A DNA stretch of 64,000 nucleotides from Paraburkholderia ribeironis (GTDB lineage: Bacteria > Pseudomonadota > Gammaproteobacteria > Burkholderiales > Burkholderiaceae): the NCBI RefSeq assembly GCF_900019265.1, contig NZ_CYGX02000012.1:62001-126000 (forward strand). Direction: 5' to 3'. The first letter of the stretch is position 1. Each line of letters begins with the position of its first letter. The position numbers and the translations under genes were made by a program. Below, piece by piece: positions 46,810 through 56,782 of the stretch. The notes under the pieces were generated by a model. It was not told the origin of the DNA and did not search any database. It saw only the letters and a program-made list of their open reading frames with translations.

Positions 46810-46869
46810 GGCGAAGCGAAACGAGGCGAAGCGAAGGGAGGCGAAGCGAAGGGAGGCGAAGCGAAGGGA
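46810..46869. repeat. 15-bp tandem repeat after the DMT gene
   Basis: Three perfect copies of ggcgaagcgaaggga (46825-46869) preceded by one variant copy, starting five bases after the transporter stop and before the rnfH stop. Read leftward it would encode repeating Ser-Leu-Arg-Phe-Ala, but no gene uses that frame. Confidence 0.9.
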
Positions 46870-46932
46870 GGCGTGACACGCCGCGTTGCGCACAAAGGCT
46901 CGCGAGCGACGCCCCGCCCGCGCCCGACTCGC

Positions 46933-47265
46933 CTACCGCGAATCCCGATTCTGCCAGCGGCGCCCTTCGATCGAACCCGCCTTGCGGCTCTTCTCGACGC
47001 GGCGTTGACGCGAGACCTTCGGGTCCACCAGTAGCGGCCGGTAAATCTCGACACGATCATGGTCGGCGAGCACCGTATCGAGCGGCTTGAGCTTGCCGAA
47101 CACGCCCACCTTCTGGGTGCCCAGATCGATGTCCGGATGACGCTGCAGGATGCCGCTCGCGTCGAGCGCCTGCTGCAATGTGGTGCCCTCGGGCAAATCG
47201 AGTGCAATCAGCGTCTGTCCGTCAGGCGACGCGTAGCACACTTGAATCGACAGGCGTGCGCTCAT
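46933..47265 (-). CDS. RnfH/RatB family protein
   Basis: A ubiquitin-fold small protein of 110 residues (UPF0125). The core follows the family: SIQVCYASPDGQTLIALDLPEGTT, then IGVFGK-like VGVFGKLKPLDTVLADHDRVEIYRPLLVDPK. The last 25 residues are basic and extend beyond the usual end. Its ATG overlaps the ratA stop by four bases, the typical ratA-rnfH arrangement. Sometimes called RatB, but its biochemical role is poorly defined. Confidence 0.9.
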   Translation of the reverse strand: MSARLSIQVCYASPDGQTLIALDLPEGTTLQQALDASGILQRHPDIDLGTQKVGVFGKLKPLDTVLADHDRVEIYRPLLVDPKVSRQRRVEKSRKAGSIEGRRWQNRDSR

Positions 47266-47699
47266 GGTTTACCGTAGCGCTGATCGGCGCGCTTGACGAA
47301 CGATTCGACGAACGTATTGGCGATGTGAGTGAACACCGGCCCAATGATCTTTTCGAGAATGACGTTGGTGAACTCATAGTGCAACGCGAATTCGATCTTG
47401 CAGGCATCCGCGCGCAGCGGCGTGAACCGCCAGTAACCGGTGAACTTGCGAAACGGGCCGTCCGCGAATTCCATGTCGATGCGCGTGGGCCGCTCCATGC
47501 TGTTATGTGTCGCGAAATGCTGCTTGATGCCCTTGAAATTGATGTCGATCTTCGCCTCCATGCCAGTCTCGTCCTGGCGGCGGATTTCGACTCCGCCGCA
47601 CCAGGGCAGGAAATTGGGGTAATCGGCGACATCGGTGACGAGGTCGAACATCTGTTCCGCCGAATGACGGATCAACACGGTTTTCTGGACATCTGCCAT
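47262..47699 (-). CDS. ratA: RatA-type START-domain protein (ribosome association toxin/COQ10 family)
   Basis: A START/polyketide-cyclase-fold protein of 145 residues from ATG 47699. Typical elements: VLIRHSAEQMFDLVTDVADYPNFLPWC at the N-terminus and FVKRADQRYG at the end. E. coli RatA was reported to block 70S assembly, while eukaryotic relatives (Coq10) bind quinone; either role could apply. It lies opposite smpB, as in most Proteobacteria, sharing the short promoter region, and is coupled to rnfH. Confidence 0.9.
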   Translation of the reverse strand: MADVQKTVLIRHSAEQMFDLVTDVADYPNFLPWCGGVEIRRQDETGMEAKIDINFKGIKQHFATHNSMERPTRIDMEFADGPFRKFTGYWRFTPLRADACKIEFALHYEFTNVILEKIIGPVFTHIANTFVESFVKRADQRYGKP

Positions 47700-47760
47700 A
47701 AATTGAACAACGCGCGGCAAGGGTGGGCAAGCGCCGCGGGCTTTCCTTGCCCCGCTTTGC

Positions 47761-47776
47761 TAAAATCGTGATTTTA
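47761..47776. promoter_or_regulatory. Symmetric divergent -10 element between ratA and smpB
   Basis: TAAAATC, GT, GATTTTA forms a 16-base palindrome centred in the 100-base spacer. TAAAAT reads as a -10 box on both strands, placing starts about 25 bases before smpB and 65 before ratA. No clear -35 boxes were found. Confidence 0.4.
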
Positions 47777-47799
47777 AACGAGTTGGGCGCTTTCCATTC

Positions 47800-48246
47800 A
47801 TGAGCATCATCGACAACAGAAAGGCCTTCTACGACTACTCGATCGAAGAGCGCTATGAAGCGGGGCTCGTGCTCGAAGGATGGGAGGTCAAGGCGCTGCG
47901 CGCCGGGCGCGGCGAGATCAAGGAAGGTTATGTGGTGATCCGCAATAACGAACTGTTCCTGATCGGCACGCACATCAGCCCGCTGCCCGAAGCCTCGACC
48001 CACATCAACCCCGACCCGGTCCGCACGCGCAAGCTGCTGCTGCATAGCGAACAGATCAGCAAGCTGATCGGCAAGGTCGAGCAGCGCGGCTACACGCTCG
48101 TGCCACTGAACTTCCACTACAAGGGCGGCCGCGTCAAATGCGAGATCGGCCTCGCCAAGGGCAAGAAGCTGCACGACAAGCGCGAGACCGAGAAGAAGCG
48201 CGATTGGGAACGCGAGAAAGCGCGCCTGATGCGCTCGCCGACCTGA
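47800..48246 (+). CDS. smpB: SsrA-binding protein
   Basis: Binds tmRNA and brings it to stalled ribosomes for trans-translation, 148 residues. Hallmarks are [32 protein letters not shown] near the start, [13 protein letters not shown], and the basic C-terminal tail [20 protein letters not shown] that enters the mRNA channel. Divergent from ratA. The tmRNA gene itself is not seen in this window. Confidence 0.97.
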   Translation: MSIIDNRKAFYDYSIEERYEAGLVLEGWEVKALRAGRGEIKEGYVVIRNNELFLIGTHISPLPEASTHINPDPVRTRKLLLHSEQISKLIGKVEQRGYTLVPLNFHYKGGRVKCEIGLAKGKKLHDKRETEKKRDWEREKARLMRSPT

Positions 48247-48328
48247 TCCAGGGCATAGGGGTCTGGCCGGGTTTGACGGGACTGCGCGGTGGCATGCTGA
48301 TAGGTCGGGCCGCGTTGGTGGGGGCGGT

Positions 48329-48440
48329 GCAAGTCAGCCCGTGTAAGTTGGACCGCATAAGTCGGACCGCGTAAGTCGGCCCGGGTAAGTCGGCCCGTGT
48401 AAGTCGGACCGCGTAAGTCGGACCGCGCAACTCGTGCCGC
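48329..48440. repeat. 14-bp minisatellite, eight copies, downstream of smpB
   Basis: Consecutive 14-base units with consensus GTAAGTCGGACCGC occupy 48329-48440. Units three to seven (48357-48426) differ at few positions and two adjacent ones (48399-48426) are identical; the outer units are more diverged, as expected for an array homogenised in its centre. Confidence 0.95.
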
Positions 48441-48496
48441 GGAGCCCACGTTGCACAAGGCCGCACGCTCCCCGTCAGTCACCAGCGCTCAATGAA

Positions 48497-48532
48497 AATG
48501 GCCCGCGTAGTTCGCGGGCCATTGGTTTTTTT
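48497..48532 (+). terminator. Intrinsic terminator downstream of smpB
   Basis: Eleven-base arms (AATGGCCCGCG 48497-48507; CGCGGGCCATT 48513-48523), five-base loop and a seven-T run at 48526-48532. It may also stop leftward transcription from the stomatin gene, which ends at 48549, though the leftward T content is low. Confidence 0.85.
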
Positions 48533-48548
48533 CAACGGGCCAACGCGC

Positions 48549-49481
48549 TCATCGCGCCTCGGTCGCGCCCTTGCCTTTGTTCACGATGGTCAGCGCCGAT
48601 GCGATCATCGAGCTCATGTTCGCGAGGTCGCCGGGCACGATCAGCGTGGTGCCCTGCTTCGCCAGGTTGCCGAACGCGTTCACATATTGTTCGGCCACCT
48701 TAAGATTCACCGCCTCCATTCCGCCGTTCGACTGGATCGCGGCGGCAATCTTCTGGATCGCCTGGGAGTTGGCTTCGGCCACCGCCAGGATCGCCGCCGC
48801 CTGACCCTGCGCCTGATTGATCGCCGCCTGCCGCTCGCCTTCGGACTTCTGGATCGCGGCCTCACGACCACCGGACGCGATATTGATCTGCTCCTGCTTG
48901 CGCCCTTCCGACGCGGCGATCAGCGCGCGCTTTTCGCGCTCGGCGGTGATCTGCGCCTGCATGGCGTGCAGGATCTCCTTGGGCGGCGTCAGGTCCTTGA
49001 TCTCGTAGCGCAGCACTTTCACGCCCCAGTTAGCCGCCGCCTCGTCGAGCGACGACACGATGCTGTGGTTGATGAAATCGCGCTCCTCGAAGGTCTTGTC
49101 GAGTTCCAGCTTGCCGATCACCGAACGCAGCGTGGTTTGCGACAACTGCGTGATCGCGAACACGAAGTTGCTCGACCCGTACGACGCCTTCATCGGATCG
49201 GTGACCTGAAAGTACAGCACGCCATCCACCTGCAACTGCGTGTTGTCGCGCGTGATACAGACCTGACTCGGCACTTCGAGCGGAATTTCCTTGAGGATGT
49301 GCTTGTATGCGATCCGGTCGACGAACGGAAACGCGAAGCTCAGGCCGGGCGTCAGCGTACTGTGATAACGGCCGAGCCGCTCCAGCACCCACGCGTGCTG
49401 CTGCGGCACGATCTTGATGGTCTGTGACGCCAGCACGATCACAATGATCAGCAGCACCGCCCCGACGATGGTTGAATCCAT
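48549..49481 (-). CDS. SPFH/stomatin-family membrane protein (QmcA-like)
   Basis: An integral membrane scaffold protein of 310 residues: one N-terminal helix (VGAVLLIIVIVLASQ), then the SPFH/band 7 domain (about 20-190, PQQHAWVLERLGRYHSTLTPGLSFAFPFVDRI) and an Ala/Glu/Gln-rich coiled coil (about 190-270). Members form oligomeric microdomains and are often paired with an NfeD protein, which is encoded 63 bases upstream here. Role probably in membrane quality control or organisation. Confidence 0.92.
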   Translation of the reverse strand: MDSTIVGAVLLIIVIVLASQTIKIVPQQHAWVLERLGRYHSTLTPGLSFAFPFVDRIAYKHILKEIPLEVPSQVCITRDNTQLQVDGVLYFQVTDPMKASYGSSNFVFAITQLSQTTLRSVIGKLELDKTFEERDFINHSIVSSLDEAAANWGVKVLRYEIKDLTPPKEILHAMQAQITAEREKRALIAASEGRKQEQINIASGGREAAIQKSEGERQAAINQAQGQAAAILAVAEANSQAIQKIAAAIQSNGGMEAVNLKVAEQYVNAFGNLAKQGTTLIVPGDLANMSSMIASALTIVNKGKGATEAR

Positions 49482-49544
49482 ATCTGCGCTCCGGTCCCTG
49501 GTTTTCGATTCGTTGTACGTATGACGCGGGTGCCTGGGCCTTGC

Positions 49545-50000
49545 TCACGCGGTGCGCGCGCCGCTCTTCGGCTGCCGGCTCGCGACGACGACGAGGCAGC
49601 TGCCGCGCAGTTCCGTGATTTCGTAGACTCGCGCGTCTTCGGGCTCGCCCGCGGCCAGTTCGACATCCCACGCCGCGCCGCGATAATTGACGCGCGCGCG
49701 GCGCTCGTGCCATGCCGGCACGCTCAGCGTCTGGCCGATGTCGAGATTGACGTCCGGATTACGCGACGCCCGCTCGCGCTTGCGGCGGCCAAAGCGCGAC
49801 CGCCTGAGCAGCACGACCGCCCCCAACGCCACCACGGCGGCCACCGCGAACTGCACGTCGGTGGCGGCACCGGCAACGTGCGCAAGCGCGGCCGCCACGA
49901 AGCCCACCGCGACCATCAACAGATAGAAGGTGCCGCTGATCAGCTCCAGCACGATAAGCACACCCGCCCCGACCCACCAGAACAATCCACCTGGCGCCAC
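49545..50000 (-). CDS. NfeD-family membrane protein
   Basis: 151 residues with a GTG start at 50000 preceded by GGAGGTC; the open frame to 50156 reads through a hairpin region and is rejected. Helices lie at about 8-30 and 35-70, followed by the C-terminal OB-fold NfeD domain (IGQTLSVPAWHERRARVNYRGAAWDVEL to CLVVV). Short NfeD proteins of this type act with the neighbouring SPFH protein. Confidence 0.88.
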   Translation of the reverse strand: MAPGGLFWWVGAGVLIVLELISGTFYLLMVAVGFVAAALAHVAGAATDVQFAVAAVVALGAVVLLRRSRFGRRKRERASRNPDVNLDIGQTLSVPAWHERRARVNYRGAAWDVELAAGEPEDARVYEITELRGSCLVVVASRQPKSGARTA

Positions 50001-50020
50001 GTCGACCTCCACAAAGCAGA

Positions 50021-50043
50021 ACACCCCAGATCTACCGGGGTGT
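50021..50043. terminator. Hairpin between nfeD and ppsA
   Basis: ACACCCC and GGGGTGT arms around a nine-base loop, followed on the plus strand by TTTAT. A second hairpin (nine-base arms GCATGCCGC/GCGGCATGC, 50134-50158) sits just after the ppsA stop. Either may end the ppsA transcript, but neither has a strong leftward U-run. Confidence 0.45.
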
Positions 50044-50166
50044 TTATAGCACGAAGCGGGTGCGATTATGGGAGGATGCGGCGCGCTTTCACGCGCATTT
50101 GGCTCGCCGCCGACATGCCGCACCTCACATTGCGCATGCCGCCGCGAAAGCGGCATGCTGCACGCG

Positions 50167-52569
50167 TTACTGCTTCGATTTCGCCAACTGCTGCCACGTG
50201 TCGATGATCGTGTCCGGGTTCAGCGAGATCGACGCAATGCCTTCGTCCGTCAGCCATTGCGCGAAGTCCGGATGATCGGACGGCCCCTGCCCGCAGATGC
50301 CGACGTACTTGTTCAGGCGCAGGCAGGTTTCGATCGCGCGCTTGAGCATGAACTTGACCGCCGGATCGCGTTCGTCGAAATCGACGGCCAGCAGTTCCAT
50401 GCCCGAGTCGCGGTCGAGTCCCAGCGTGAGCTGCGTGAGGTCGTTCGAGCCGATCGAGAAACCGTCGAAGAATTGCAGGAACTCTTCGGCGAGAATCGCG
50501 TTCGACGGCACTTCGCACATCATGATCAGGCGCAGGCCCTTTTCGCCGCGCTTCAGGCCGAACTTCCCGAGCAGCCCCACCACGCGCTCCGCCTGCTTCA
50601 GCGTACGCACGAACGGCACCATGATCTCGACGTTATCGAGGCCCATCTCTTCACGCACCTTCTTCAGCGCGACGCATTCCATCTGGAACGCTTCGGCGAA
50701 GTCTTCGGCGATGTAGCGCGATGCGCCGCGGAAGCCCAGCATCGGGTTTTCCTCGTCCGGCTCGTAGCGCGAGCCGCCGATCAGCTTCTTGTACTCGTTC
50801 GACTTGAAGTCCGACATACGCACGATCACGGGCTTCGGATAGAACGCCGCGGCGATCGTCGCGATACCTTCGGTCAGCTTGTCGACGTAGAACGCACGCG
50901 GCGATGCGTGACCGCGAGCGACGCTTTCCACTGCCTTCTTCAGGTCCGGATCGACGTTCGGGTACTCGAGAATCGCCTTCGGGTGAACGCCGATGTTGTT
51001 GTTGATGATGAATTCAAGCCGCGCGAGACCCACGCCCGCGTTCGGCAGTTGCGAGAAGTCGAAAGCCAGTTGCGGGTTGCCGACGTTCATCATGATCTTC
51101 ACCGGAATCGGCGGCAATTCGCCGCGCTGCACTTCGGTGATTTCGGTTTCGAGCAGACCGTCGTAGATCTTGCCTTCGTCGCCTTCCGCGCACGACACGG
51201 TGACCAGCGCGCCGTCCTTCAGCACGTCGGTCGCGTCGCCGCAGCCGACCACCGCCGGCACGCCCAGCTCACGCGCGATGATGGCCGCATGACAGGTCCG
51301 GCCGCCGCGGTTCGTGACGATCGCCGACGCGCGCTTCATCACCGGTTCCCAGTTCGGGTCGGTCATGTCCGCGACCAGCACGTCGCCCGGCTGCACACGG
51401 TCCATTTCCGACGGATCGTGGATCACGCGAACCGGACCCGCGCCGATCTTCTGACCGATCGCGCGGCCAGAGGCCAGCACGTTCGACTGGCCCTTCAGCT
51501 TGAAGCGCTGCTCGGCCTTGCCGCCGGCCTGGCTCTTCACCGTTTCGGGACGTGCCTGCAGGATGAAGATCTTGCCGTCGCGGCCGTCCTTGCCCCACTC
51601 GATGTCCATCGGACGCTGGTAGTGCTTCTCGATGATGACCGCGTACTTCGCCAGTTCGATCACGTCCTGGTCGGTGATCGAGAAGCGGTTGCGCTGCTCG
51701 TGCGCGACGTCGACGGTCTTCACGCGGCCTTGCTCGCCCGCCTTGGTGAATTCCATCTTGATCAGCTTCGAGCCGATCGAGCGACGGATGATCGGGTACT
51801 TGCCCTGCGCGAGCGTGGTCTTGAAGACGTAGAACTCGTCCGGATTCACCGCGCCTTGCACGACGGTTTCGCCGAGACCATAGCTCGACGTGATGAAGAC
51901 CGCGTCCTTGAAGCCCGATTCGGTGTCGAGCGTAAACATCACGCCGGCGGCACCAACGTCCGAGCGCACCATGCGCTGCACGCCCGCCGACAACGCGACT
52001 TCAGCGTGAGTGAAGCCCTTGTGGACGCGATAGGAGATAGCGCGGTCGTTGTACAGCGACGCGAACACGTGCTTCATGCGATCGAGCACATCGTCGATGC
52101 CGACCACGTTCAGGTAGCTTTCCTGCTGGCCGGCGAACGAAGCGTCCGGCAAGTCTTCCGCCGTTGCCGACGAACGCACGGCAAACGACAGCTCTTCAGG
52201 CGAGCTCTTTTGCAGCGTGTCGAAGCCTGCGCGGATGTCGGCCTCGAGCTGCGGCTGCAGCGGCGCGTCGATGATCCATTGACGGATTTCCTTGCCCGCT
52301 TCGGCAAGCGCCTTCACGTCGTCGACGTCGAGCGTTTCGAGACGTTTGGCGATGCGTTCGGTCAGATTGTTGTGCTGCAGGAAGTCGCGGAAAGCCAGCG
52401 CCGTGGTGGCGAAACCGGTCGGCACTCGCACGCCGGCTTCGGCGAGCTGACTGATCATCTCGCCAAGCGACGCGTTCTTGCCACCGACAATCTCCACATC
52501 GGTCATCCGCAACTGCTCGAACGGAACTACATACGCCTTGTCCTTTGCGACGGTAACTGCGTTAGTCAT
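50167..52569 (-). CDS. ppsA: Phosphoenolpyruvate synthase
   Basis: Makes PEP from pyruvate and ATP in gluconeogenesis, 800 residues from ATG 52569. The N-terminal ATP-binding domain contains [12 protein letters not shown] and [21 protein letters not shown]; the swivelling phospho-histidine is in [15 protein letters not shown]; the C-terminal barrel has the catalytic cysteine region [10 protein letters not shown]. Regulated by the divergent ppsR product, which would act on a Thr next to the catalytic His (GGRTCHA). Confidence 0.97.
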   Translation of the reverse strand: MTNAVTVAKDKAYVVPFEQLRMTDVEIVGGKNASLGEMISQLAEAGVRVPTGFATTALAFRDFLQHNNLTERIAKRLETLDVDDVKALAEAGKEIRQWIIDAPLQPQLEADIRAGFDTLQKSSPEELSFAVRSSATAEDLPDASFAGQQESYLNVVGIDDVLDRMKHVFASLYNDRAISYRVHKGFTHAEVALSAGVQRMVRSDVGAAGVMFTLDTESGFKDAVFITSSYGLGETVVQGAVNPDEFYVFKTTLAQGKYPIIRRSIGSKLIKMEFTKAGEQGRVKTVDVAHEQRNRFSITDQDVIELAKYAVIIEKHYQRPMDIEWGKDGRDGKIFILQARPETVKSQAGGKAEQRFKLKGQSNVLASGRAIGQKIGAGPVRVIHDPSEMDRVQPGDVLVADMTDPNWEPVMKRASAIVTNRGGRTCHAAIIARELGVPAVVGCGDATDVLKDGALVTVSCAEGDEGKIYDGLLETEITEVQRGELPPIPVKIMMNVGNPQLAFDFSQLPNAGVGLARLEFIINNNIGVHPKAILEYPNVDPDLKKAVESVARGHASPRAFYVDKLTEGIATIAAAFYPKPVIVRMSDFKSNEYKKLIGGSRYEPDEENPMLGFRGASRYIAEDFAEAFQMECVALKKVREEMGLDNVEIMVPFVRTLKQAERVVGLLGKFGLKRGEKGLRLIMMCEVPSNAILAEEFLQFFDGFSIGSNDLTQLTLGLDRDSGMELLAVDFDERDPAVKFMLKRAIETCLRLNKYVGICGQGPSDHPDFAQWLTDEGIASISLNPDTIIDTWQQLAKSKQ

Positions 52570-53088
52570 ACAAGCCCCTAAGTGTGAAAGAAATTCACGG
52601 CTGTGCAAGTGGGCTCGATCACGAGACGCTCGTTGGAAGCGTTAACTCGTGTCTTGCACAACCTGTTGGAGAAGCAATCGCTACGCCGTTGCAGCCGACC
52701 GGGCGTGCCGCGCCAGTTGCGCGGCAAACCGGGCGAATGGCCCGAATTACCGGTCGATCCGCCCTGTTAGCCTCGAGTTGACGGCCGAAAGCGCGGGGTT
52801 GGCCGACGGTTCGCAGTAAGTTAGGCGCCGATCGCCCGCAATTGCTTATCCAACAGGTTGCCGCTATTCTACCGTGCCGACTCCCGAAATGTGGCAGTCG
52901 GACGAGAATTGCGCCCCAGACCGCTCAACGGGCCTTTGCGAGGCTCCATAGCGATCCGGTCGCGGTTGTGACGCCACGGCGCGCCGCATCGACGCCGCTG
53001 CGCTTTCCGGCCAGCCACCGGGCAGCGAGTCCGATGCCGCGATGTTTGATTCGAACGTTTTTGCCACTCACCTTCCCCAGCTCCACTG
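52570..53088. promoter_or_regulatory. Divergent control region between ppsA and ppsR
   Basis: 519 bases with no gene. A rightward promoter candidate for ppsR is TTGCTT (52842-52847), 17 bases, TATTCT (52865-52870). The leftward ppsA promoter was not pinned down. No riboswitch-like structure was recognised. Confidence 0.4.
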
Positions 53089-53904
53089 ATGCCGCCCACC
53101 GTATTCATCGTCTCCGACGGTACCGGGATCACTGCCGAAACCTTCGCGCATTCGATCCTCTCCCAGTTCGACCAGAAATTCCGCCTGGTTCGCGTACCCT
53201 TCGTAGACTCGACGGATAAAGCCTACGCGACGCTCGAAAAGATCAATGAAGCGACCGAGCAGGACGGCCGCCGTCCGATCGTCTTCACCACGCTGGTGGA
53301 CAGCTCGTCGAACCAGATCGTCAAGGGCTCGAACGCGCTCGTGCTGGATATGTTCCAGACGTTCGTCGAGCCGCTCGAACTGGAGCTGGAGCTGAAGTCG
53401 AGCCACGCGATGGGCCGCGGCCACCAGAACGCGGACACTGAGGAGTACAAGAACCGGATCGAGGCGATCAATTTCTCGCTCGCGCACGACGACGGCCAGT
53501 CGAACCGCAATCTGGCCGACGCCGACGTGATCCTGGTCGGCGTGTCGCGCAGCGGCAAGACACCGACGAGCCTTTATCTGGCGATGCAGTACGGCGTGAA
53601 AGCGGCCAACTATCCGCTGATTCCGGAAGACTTCGAGCGCGGCAAGCTGCCGACGCCACTGCTCGCGCACCGCCAGAAAATGTTTGGCTTGTCGATCGAC
53701 CCGCAACGCCTGTCGGAGATTCGTAACGAGCGGCGGCCAGGCAGCAAGTACGCGGCGCCGGAAAACTGTCGCTACGAAATCAACGAAGCCGAAACGATGA
53801 TGCGGCGCGAAGGGATCAAGTGGTTGTCGTCGACGCATAAGTCGATCGAAGAGATCGCGACCACGATCCTGCAGGAGATCAAGCTGGACCGGCCGTCTTA
53901 TTGA
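53089..53904 (+). CDS. ppsR: PEP synthase regulatory protein (kinase/pyrophosphorylase)
   Basis: A DUF299-family bifunctional enzyme of 271 residues that inactivates PEP synthase by ADP-dependent phosphorylation and reactivates it by Pi-dependent dephosphorylation. The nucleotide-binding loop is [16 protein letters not shown] (about 149-165), and the N-terminal [19 protein letters not shown] is diagnostic. Divergent from ppsA, its target, as is common in Betaproteobacteria. Confidence 0.95.
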   Translation: MPPTVFIVSDGTGITAETFAHSILSQFDQKFRLVRVPFVDSTDKAYATLEKINEATEQDGRRPIVFTTLVDSSSNQIVKGSNALVLDMFQTFVEPLELELELKSSHAMGRGHQNADTEEYKNRIEAINFSLAHDDGQSNRNLADADVILVGVSRSGKTPTSLYLAMQYGVKAANYPLIPEDFERGKLPTPLLAHRQKMFGLSIDPQRLSEIRNERRPGSKYAAPENCRYEINEAETMMRREGIKWLSSTHKSIEEIATTILQEIKLDRPSY

Positions 53905-53941
53905 GCGCCGCCTGACGGGAGATCGGCGCGCGGCCGCGCGT

Positions 53942-53977
53942 GGCGGGTATGGCGGCGGGTATGGCGGCGGGTATGGT
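53942..53977. repeat. 12-bp tandem repeat between ppsR and RNA methyltransferase gene
   Basis: Three copies of GGCGGGTATGGC (last base changed in the third), plus a partial fourth. They fill the convergent spacer between ppsR and the methyltransferase gene that ends at 53992. Confidence 0.9.
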
Positions 53978-53991
53978 GGTTATGGCTCGCC

Positions 53992-54777
53992 TCACGCGCG
54001 AGCGCGTTGCTGACGACACTGCTCGAACACGCAAACCGCCGCCGCAGCCGCCACATTCAACGACTCCATGCCACCCGGCTGCGGAATCGTCACCCGCAAC
54101 GACACCGCATCGCGCCAGACCTGCGAGACGCCTGCCCCTTCATTGCCGAACACCCACGTGAGCGGTCCACTCAGATCGCAGTCATAGATCGCCTCGGCAC
54201 CGTGCGAATCCGTAATGACGATCGGCACTGCGAGCCGCTCGAGCAGCGCCGATGCTTCGACGTCCTCATGAATCTGCAACAGGAAGTGCGCTCCCATCCC
54301 GGAGCGCAGCACTTTCGATGACCACGCGTACGCCGTGCCCGGCGCGCAAAACACCTGCTGAATCCCCGCGGCGGCGGCACTGCGCAGGATCGAGCCGACA
54401 TTGCCCGCGTCCTGCACGCCATCGAGCACGATGCAGGTGTGCATGATCTGGTCGGGCAGCGGCATATCGAGCTTGTCGACCAGCAGCAGAATGCCGACGC
54501 CGTGCACGACATTCGACAACTGCCCGAACAGCGCATCCGGCAGCGTCACGATGCGATGATCGTCGATGCGCGACACGATGGCCTGCGCTTCGTCGTGACG
54601 CAGCGCGCCATCGGTGACGACGCACATTTCCGGTTGCCCGGCGACGTCGAGATACGCGCTCGCCAGATGGAACCCTTCGAGCAGCGCGTGGCCGCCGCGA
54701 CGTTGTTGATGCGTCGAGCCGGCCAAGGCCTTCAGGCGCTTGTAGAGCGGATTGTCCCGCGAGGTGATGGCTTTCAC
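53992..54777 (-). CDS. TrmH/SpoU-family RNA 2'-O-methyltransferase
   Basis: A SPOUT-class RNA methyltransferase of 261 residues. An N-terminal substrate-binding segment (RDNPLYKRLKALAGS, residues 6-20) precedes the knotted catalytic domain with its three motifs: DAGNVGSILRSAAAAGI, WVFGNEGAGVS and IPQPGGMESLNVAAAAAV. It could modify rRNA or tRNA; the target cannot be told from sequence. It follows rnhB in the lpx-rnhB operon direction with an 83-base gap. Confidence 0.92.
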   Translation of the reverse strand: MKAITSRDNPLYKRLKALAGSTHQQRRGGHALLEGFHLASAYLDVAGQPEMCVVTDGALRHDEAQAIVSRIDDHRIVTLPDALFGQLSNVVHGVGILLLVDKLDMPLPDQIMHTCIVLDGVQDAGNVGSILRSAAAAGIQQVFCAPGTAYAWSSKVLRSGMGAHFLLQIHEDVEASALLERLAVPIVITDSHGAEAIYDCDLSGPLTWVFGNEGAGVSQVWRDAVSLRVTIPQPGGMESLNVAAAAAVCVFEQCRQQRARA

Positions 54778-54860
54778 AGGCAGCGAAGGCGGAGAAAATA
54801 AGGAAACAGTCAGCGCCGCGCGATTCGCTCGCAGCGCTCAGAAGGTGTTTATGTGGCCGT

Positions 54861-55613
54861 TCACATGCCGCCGGGTTCGCCGAAGGCGTCATCGTCGGAT
54901 ATGAGCTCACCGGGCACGACGACGACTTCAGCCGCGGGCAACGGCACACCCGTGCCGAAGCGCAGATGCGCTTCGCGCACCGGCGCGAACGAGCGCCGAT
55001 GGTGCACGCAGGGTCCATGCTCGCGCAGCGCCGCGAGATGCTGCGGCGTGCCGTAGCCGACGTGGGCGTCGAAGCCGTAGACGGGAAAGACCTGATGCAA
55101 TTCCAGCAGCATCCGGTCGCGCGTGACTTTCGCGAGGATCGATGCCGCCGAAATGCTCTTGACGAGCGCATCGCCGCCGATCACCGCTTCGCTGCGAATG
55201 CTCAGCGTCGGGCACCGGTTGCCGTCGACCTTCACGAGCGTAGGCACGACCGACAGCCCCTCCACCGCGCGCTTCATCGCCAGCATGGTCGCGTGCAGAA
55301 TGTTCAGCGAGTCGATTTCCTCGACCGTCGCCGAGGCGATGCAGTATGCAAGCGCACGGTCGACGATTTTGTCGTACAGCTCTTCGCGCTTTCTGGCGGT
55401 GAGCGCCTTTGAATCGTCGAGCCCGCGAATCATCGGCTTCGCCGGATCGAAAATCACGGCTGCCGCGACCACCGGACCGGCCAGCGGGCCGCGCCCGGCT
55501 TCGTCGACGCCGCAGACGATGTCGTCCACCGTCTCGAAGTTCAGGCCGATCTGCCGCAACGCCGCGCCAGCGACGCTCGCGGTGTTGCGCCGGGGTGTGC
55601 GCGCAGCGCTCAC
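54861..55613 (-). CDS. rnhB: Ribonuclease HII
   Basis: Removes ribonucleotides and RNA from RNA-DNA hybrids, 250 residues. Start GTG 55613 overlaps the lpxB stop by four bases (GTGA). Catalytic acids are in [15 protein letters not shown] (Asp, Glu), [15 protein letters not shown] (Asp at the end) and the IGGDALVK stretch. The tail after the core (about 25 residues, [19 protein letters not shown]) is longer than in E. coli. Confidence 0.95.
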   Translation of the reverse strand: MSAARTPRRNTASVAGAALRQIGLNFETVDDIVCGVDEAGRGPLAGPVVAAAVIFDPAKPMIRGLDDSKALTARKREELYDKIVDRALAYCIASATVEEIDSLNILHATMLAMKRAVEGLSVVPTLVKVDGNRCPTLSIRSEAVIGGDALVKSISAASILAKVTRDRMLLELHQVFPVYGFDAHVGYGTPQHLAALREHGPCVHHRRSFAPVREAHLRFGTGVPLPAAEVVVVPGELISDDDAFGEPGGM

Positions 55614-56779
55614 GGCCGCGCCGTCCGTCTTTCGACGACGCTCGCCACGGCCTCGGCCGCACGCTGCGCGGTGTTCTGCTTCAGCACGTGATGCATCTCC
55701 GTGAAGATTTCCGTCAGCGTGCGCCGGTTGGCTTCGTCGCGCAACTGTTTCAGCGTGGCTTCGGCCAGCGCCTGCGGCGTGGCGAAGTGCTGCAGGATTT
55801 CCGGCACCACGAAACGCCCGGCCAGAATGTTCGGCAGGCCGACATAGGGCAGATAGCCCTGCCGGCGCATGATCTGGCCAGTCAGCCAGGGCACCTTGTA
55901 CGAGATCACCATCGGCTTTTTCAGCAACGCGGCTTCGAGCGTCACCGTGCCGCTCTTCACGAGGATCGCGTCGGCGGCGGTCATCGCGAGTTGCGATTGA
56001 CCATCGGTGATGGTCAGCGCGAGACCGGGGTGGGCGTCGACCAGCGGCCGCAGCATCTCGCGCAGCGCCGGGGTGGCCGCCGGCATCACGAACCGCAGAC
56101 CCGGCTCCTGATGCTGCATCATTTCCATGGCGGCGAAAAACGTCGGGCCGATCAGATCGATCTCCGAGCGCCGGCTGCCCGGCAGCACCGCGATGACCGG
56201 ACCGCTCTGTGCAAGGCCGAGCGCACGGCGCGCGCCGAGCGTGTCGGGTTCGAACGGAATTTCGTCGGCGAGCGGATGCCCCACGTACGACGCCGCGACG
56301 CCCGCCTTTTCCAGCAACGCTGTTTCGAACGGGAACACGCACAGCATGTGATCGACCGCTTTGGCGATCTTCTTGATGCGCCCGCCGCGCCATGCCCAGA
56401 TGGACGGGCAAACGAAGTGGACGGTCGGAATACCCGCGTCGCGCAACGCGTGCTCGAGCCCAAAATTGAAATCGGGCGCATCCACGCCGACGAAGACCGA
56501 CGGCGGCTCAGCCAGCAATTGCCGCTTGAGCTCGTTGCGGATACCGAGAATTCCGGGGATGTGCCGCAGCGCTTCGACATAGCCGCGCACGGTCAGCTTT
56601 TCCATCGGCCAGTGGGCGTCGAAACCCGTGGCAATCATACGTGGGCCGCCGATCCCGTAGTACTGGGTGCCGGCCGGCAGACGGCTCGCGAGGCCGTTGA
56701 GCAACGACGCCGCCAGCAGGTCGCCGGACGGTTCGCCGGCCACCATCGCGACGCGCAACGGACTGGGTTGCAATGCCAT
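55610..56779 (-). CDS. lpxB: Lipid-A-disaccharide synthase
   Basis: A GT19 glycosyltransferase that joins UDP-2,3-diacylglucosamine and lipid X, 389 residues. The N-terminal [21 protein letters not shown] and [19 protein letters not shown] segments are typical, and the C-terminal half shows LLPGSR-type [10 protein letters not shown] ([13 protein letters not shown]) and the acceptor region. Lies three bases after lpxA and is coupled to rnhB. Confidence 0.97.
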   Translation of the reverse strand: MALQPSPLRVAMVAGEPSGDLLAASLLNGLASRLPAGTQYYGIGGPRMIATGFDAHWPMEKLTVRGYVEALRHIPGILGIRNELKRQLLAEPPSVFVGVDAPDFNFGLEHALRDAGIPTVHFVCPSIWAWRGGRIKKIAKAVDHMLCVFPFETALLEKAGVAASYVGHPLADEIPFEPDTLGARRALGLAQSGPVIAVLPGSRRSEIDLIGPTFFAAMEMMQHQEPGLRFVMPAATPALREMLRPLVDAHPGLALTITDGQSQLAMTAADAILVKSGTVTLEAALLKKPMVISYKVPWLTGQIMRRQGYLPYVGLPNILAGRFVVPEILQHFATPQALAEATLKQLRDEANRRTLTEIFTEMHHVLKQNTAQRAAEAVASVVERRTARP

Positions 56780-56782
56780 CGG

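Noticed and set aside
48329-48440. 14-bp array as a CRISPR array
   Set aside because: Units are directly adjacent without spacers and no cas genes are near.
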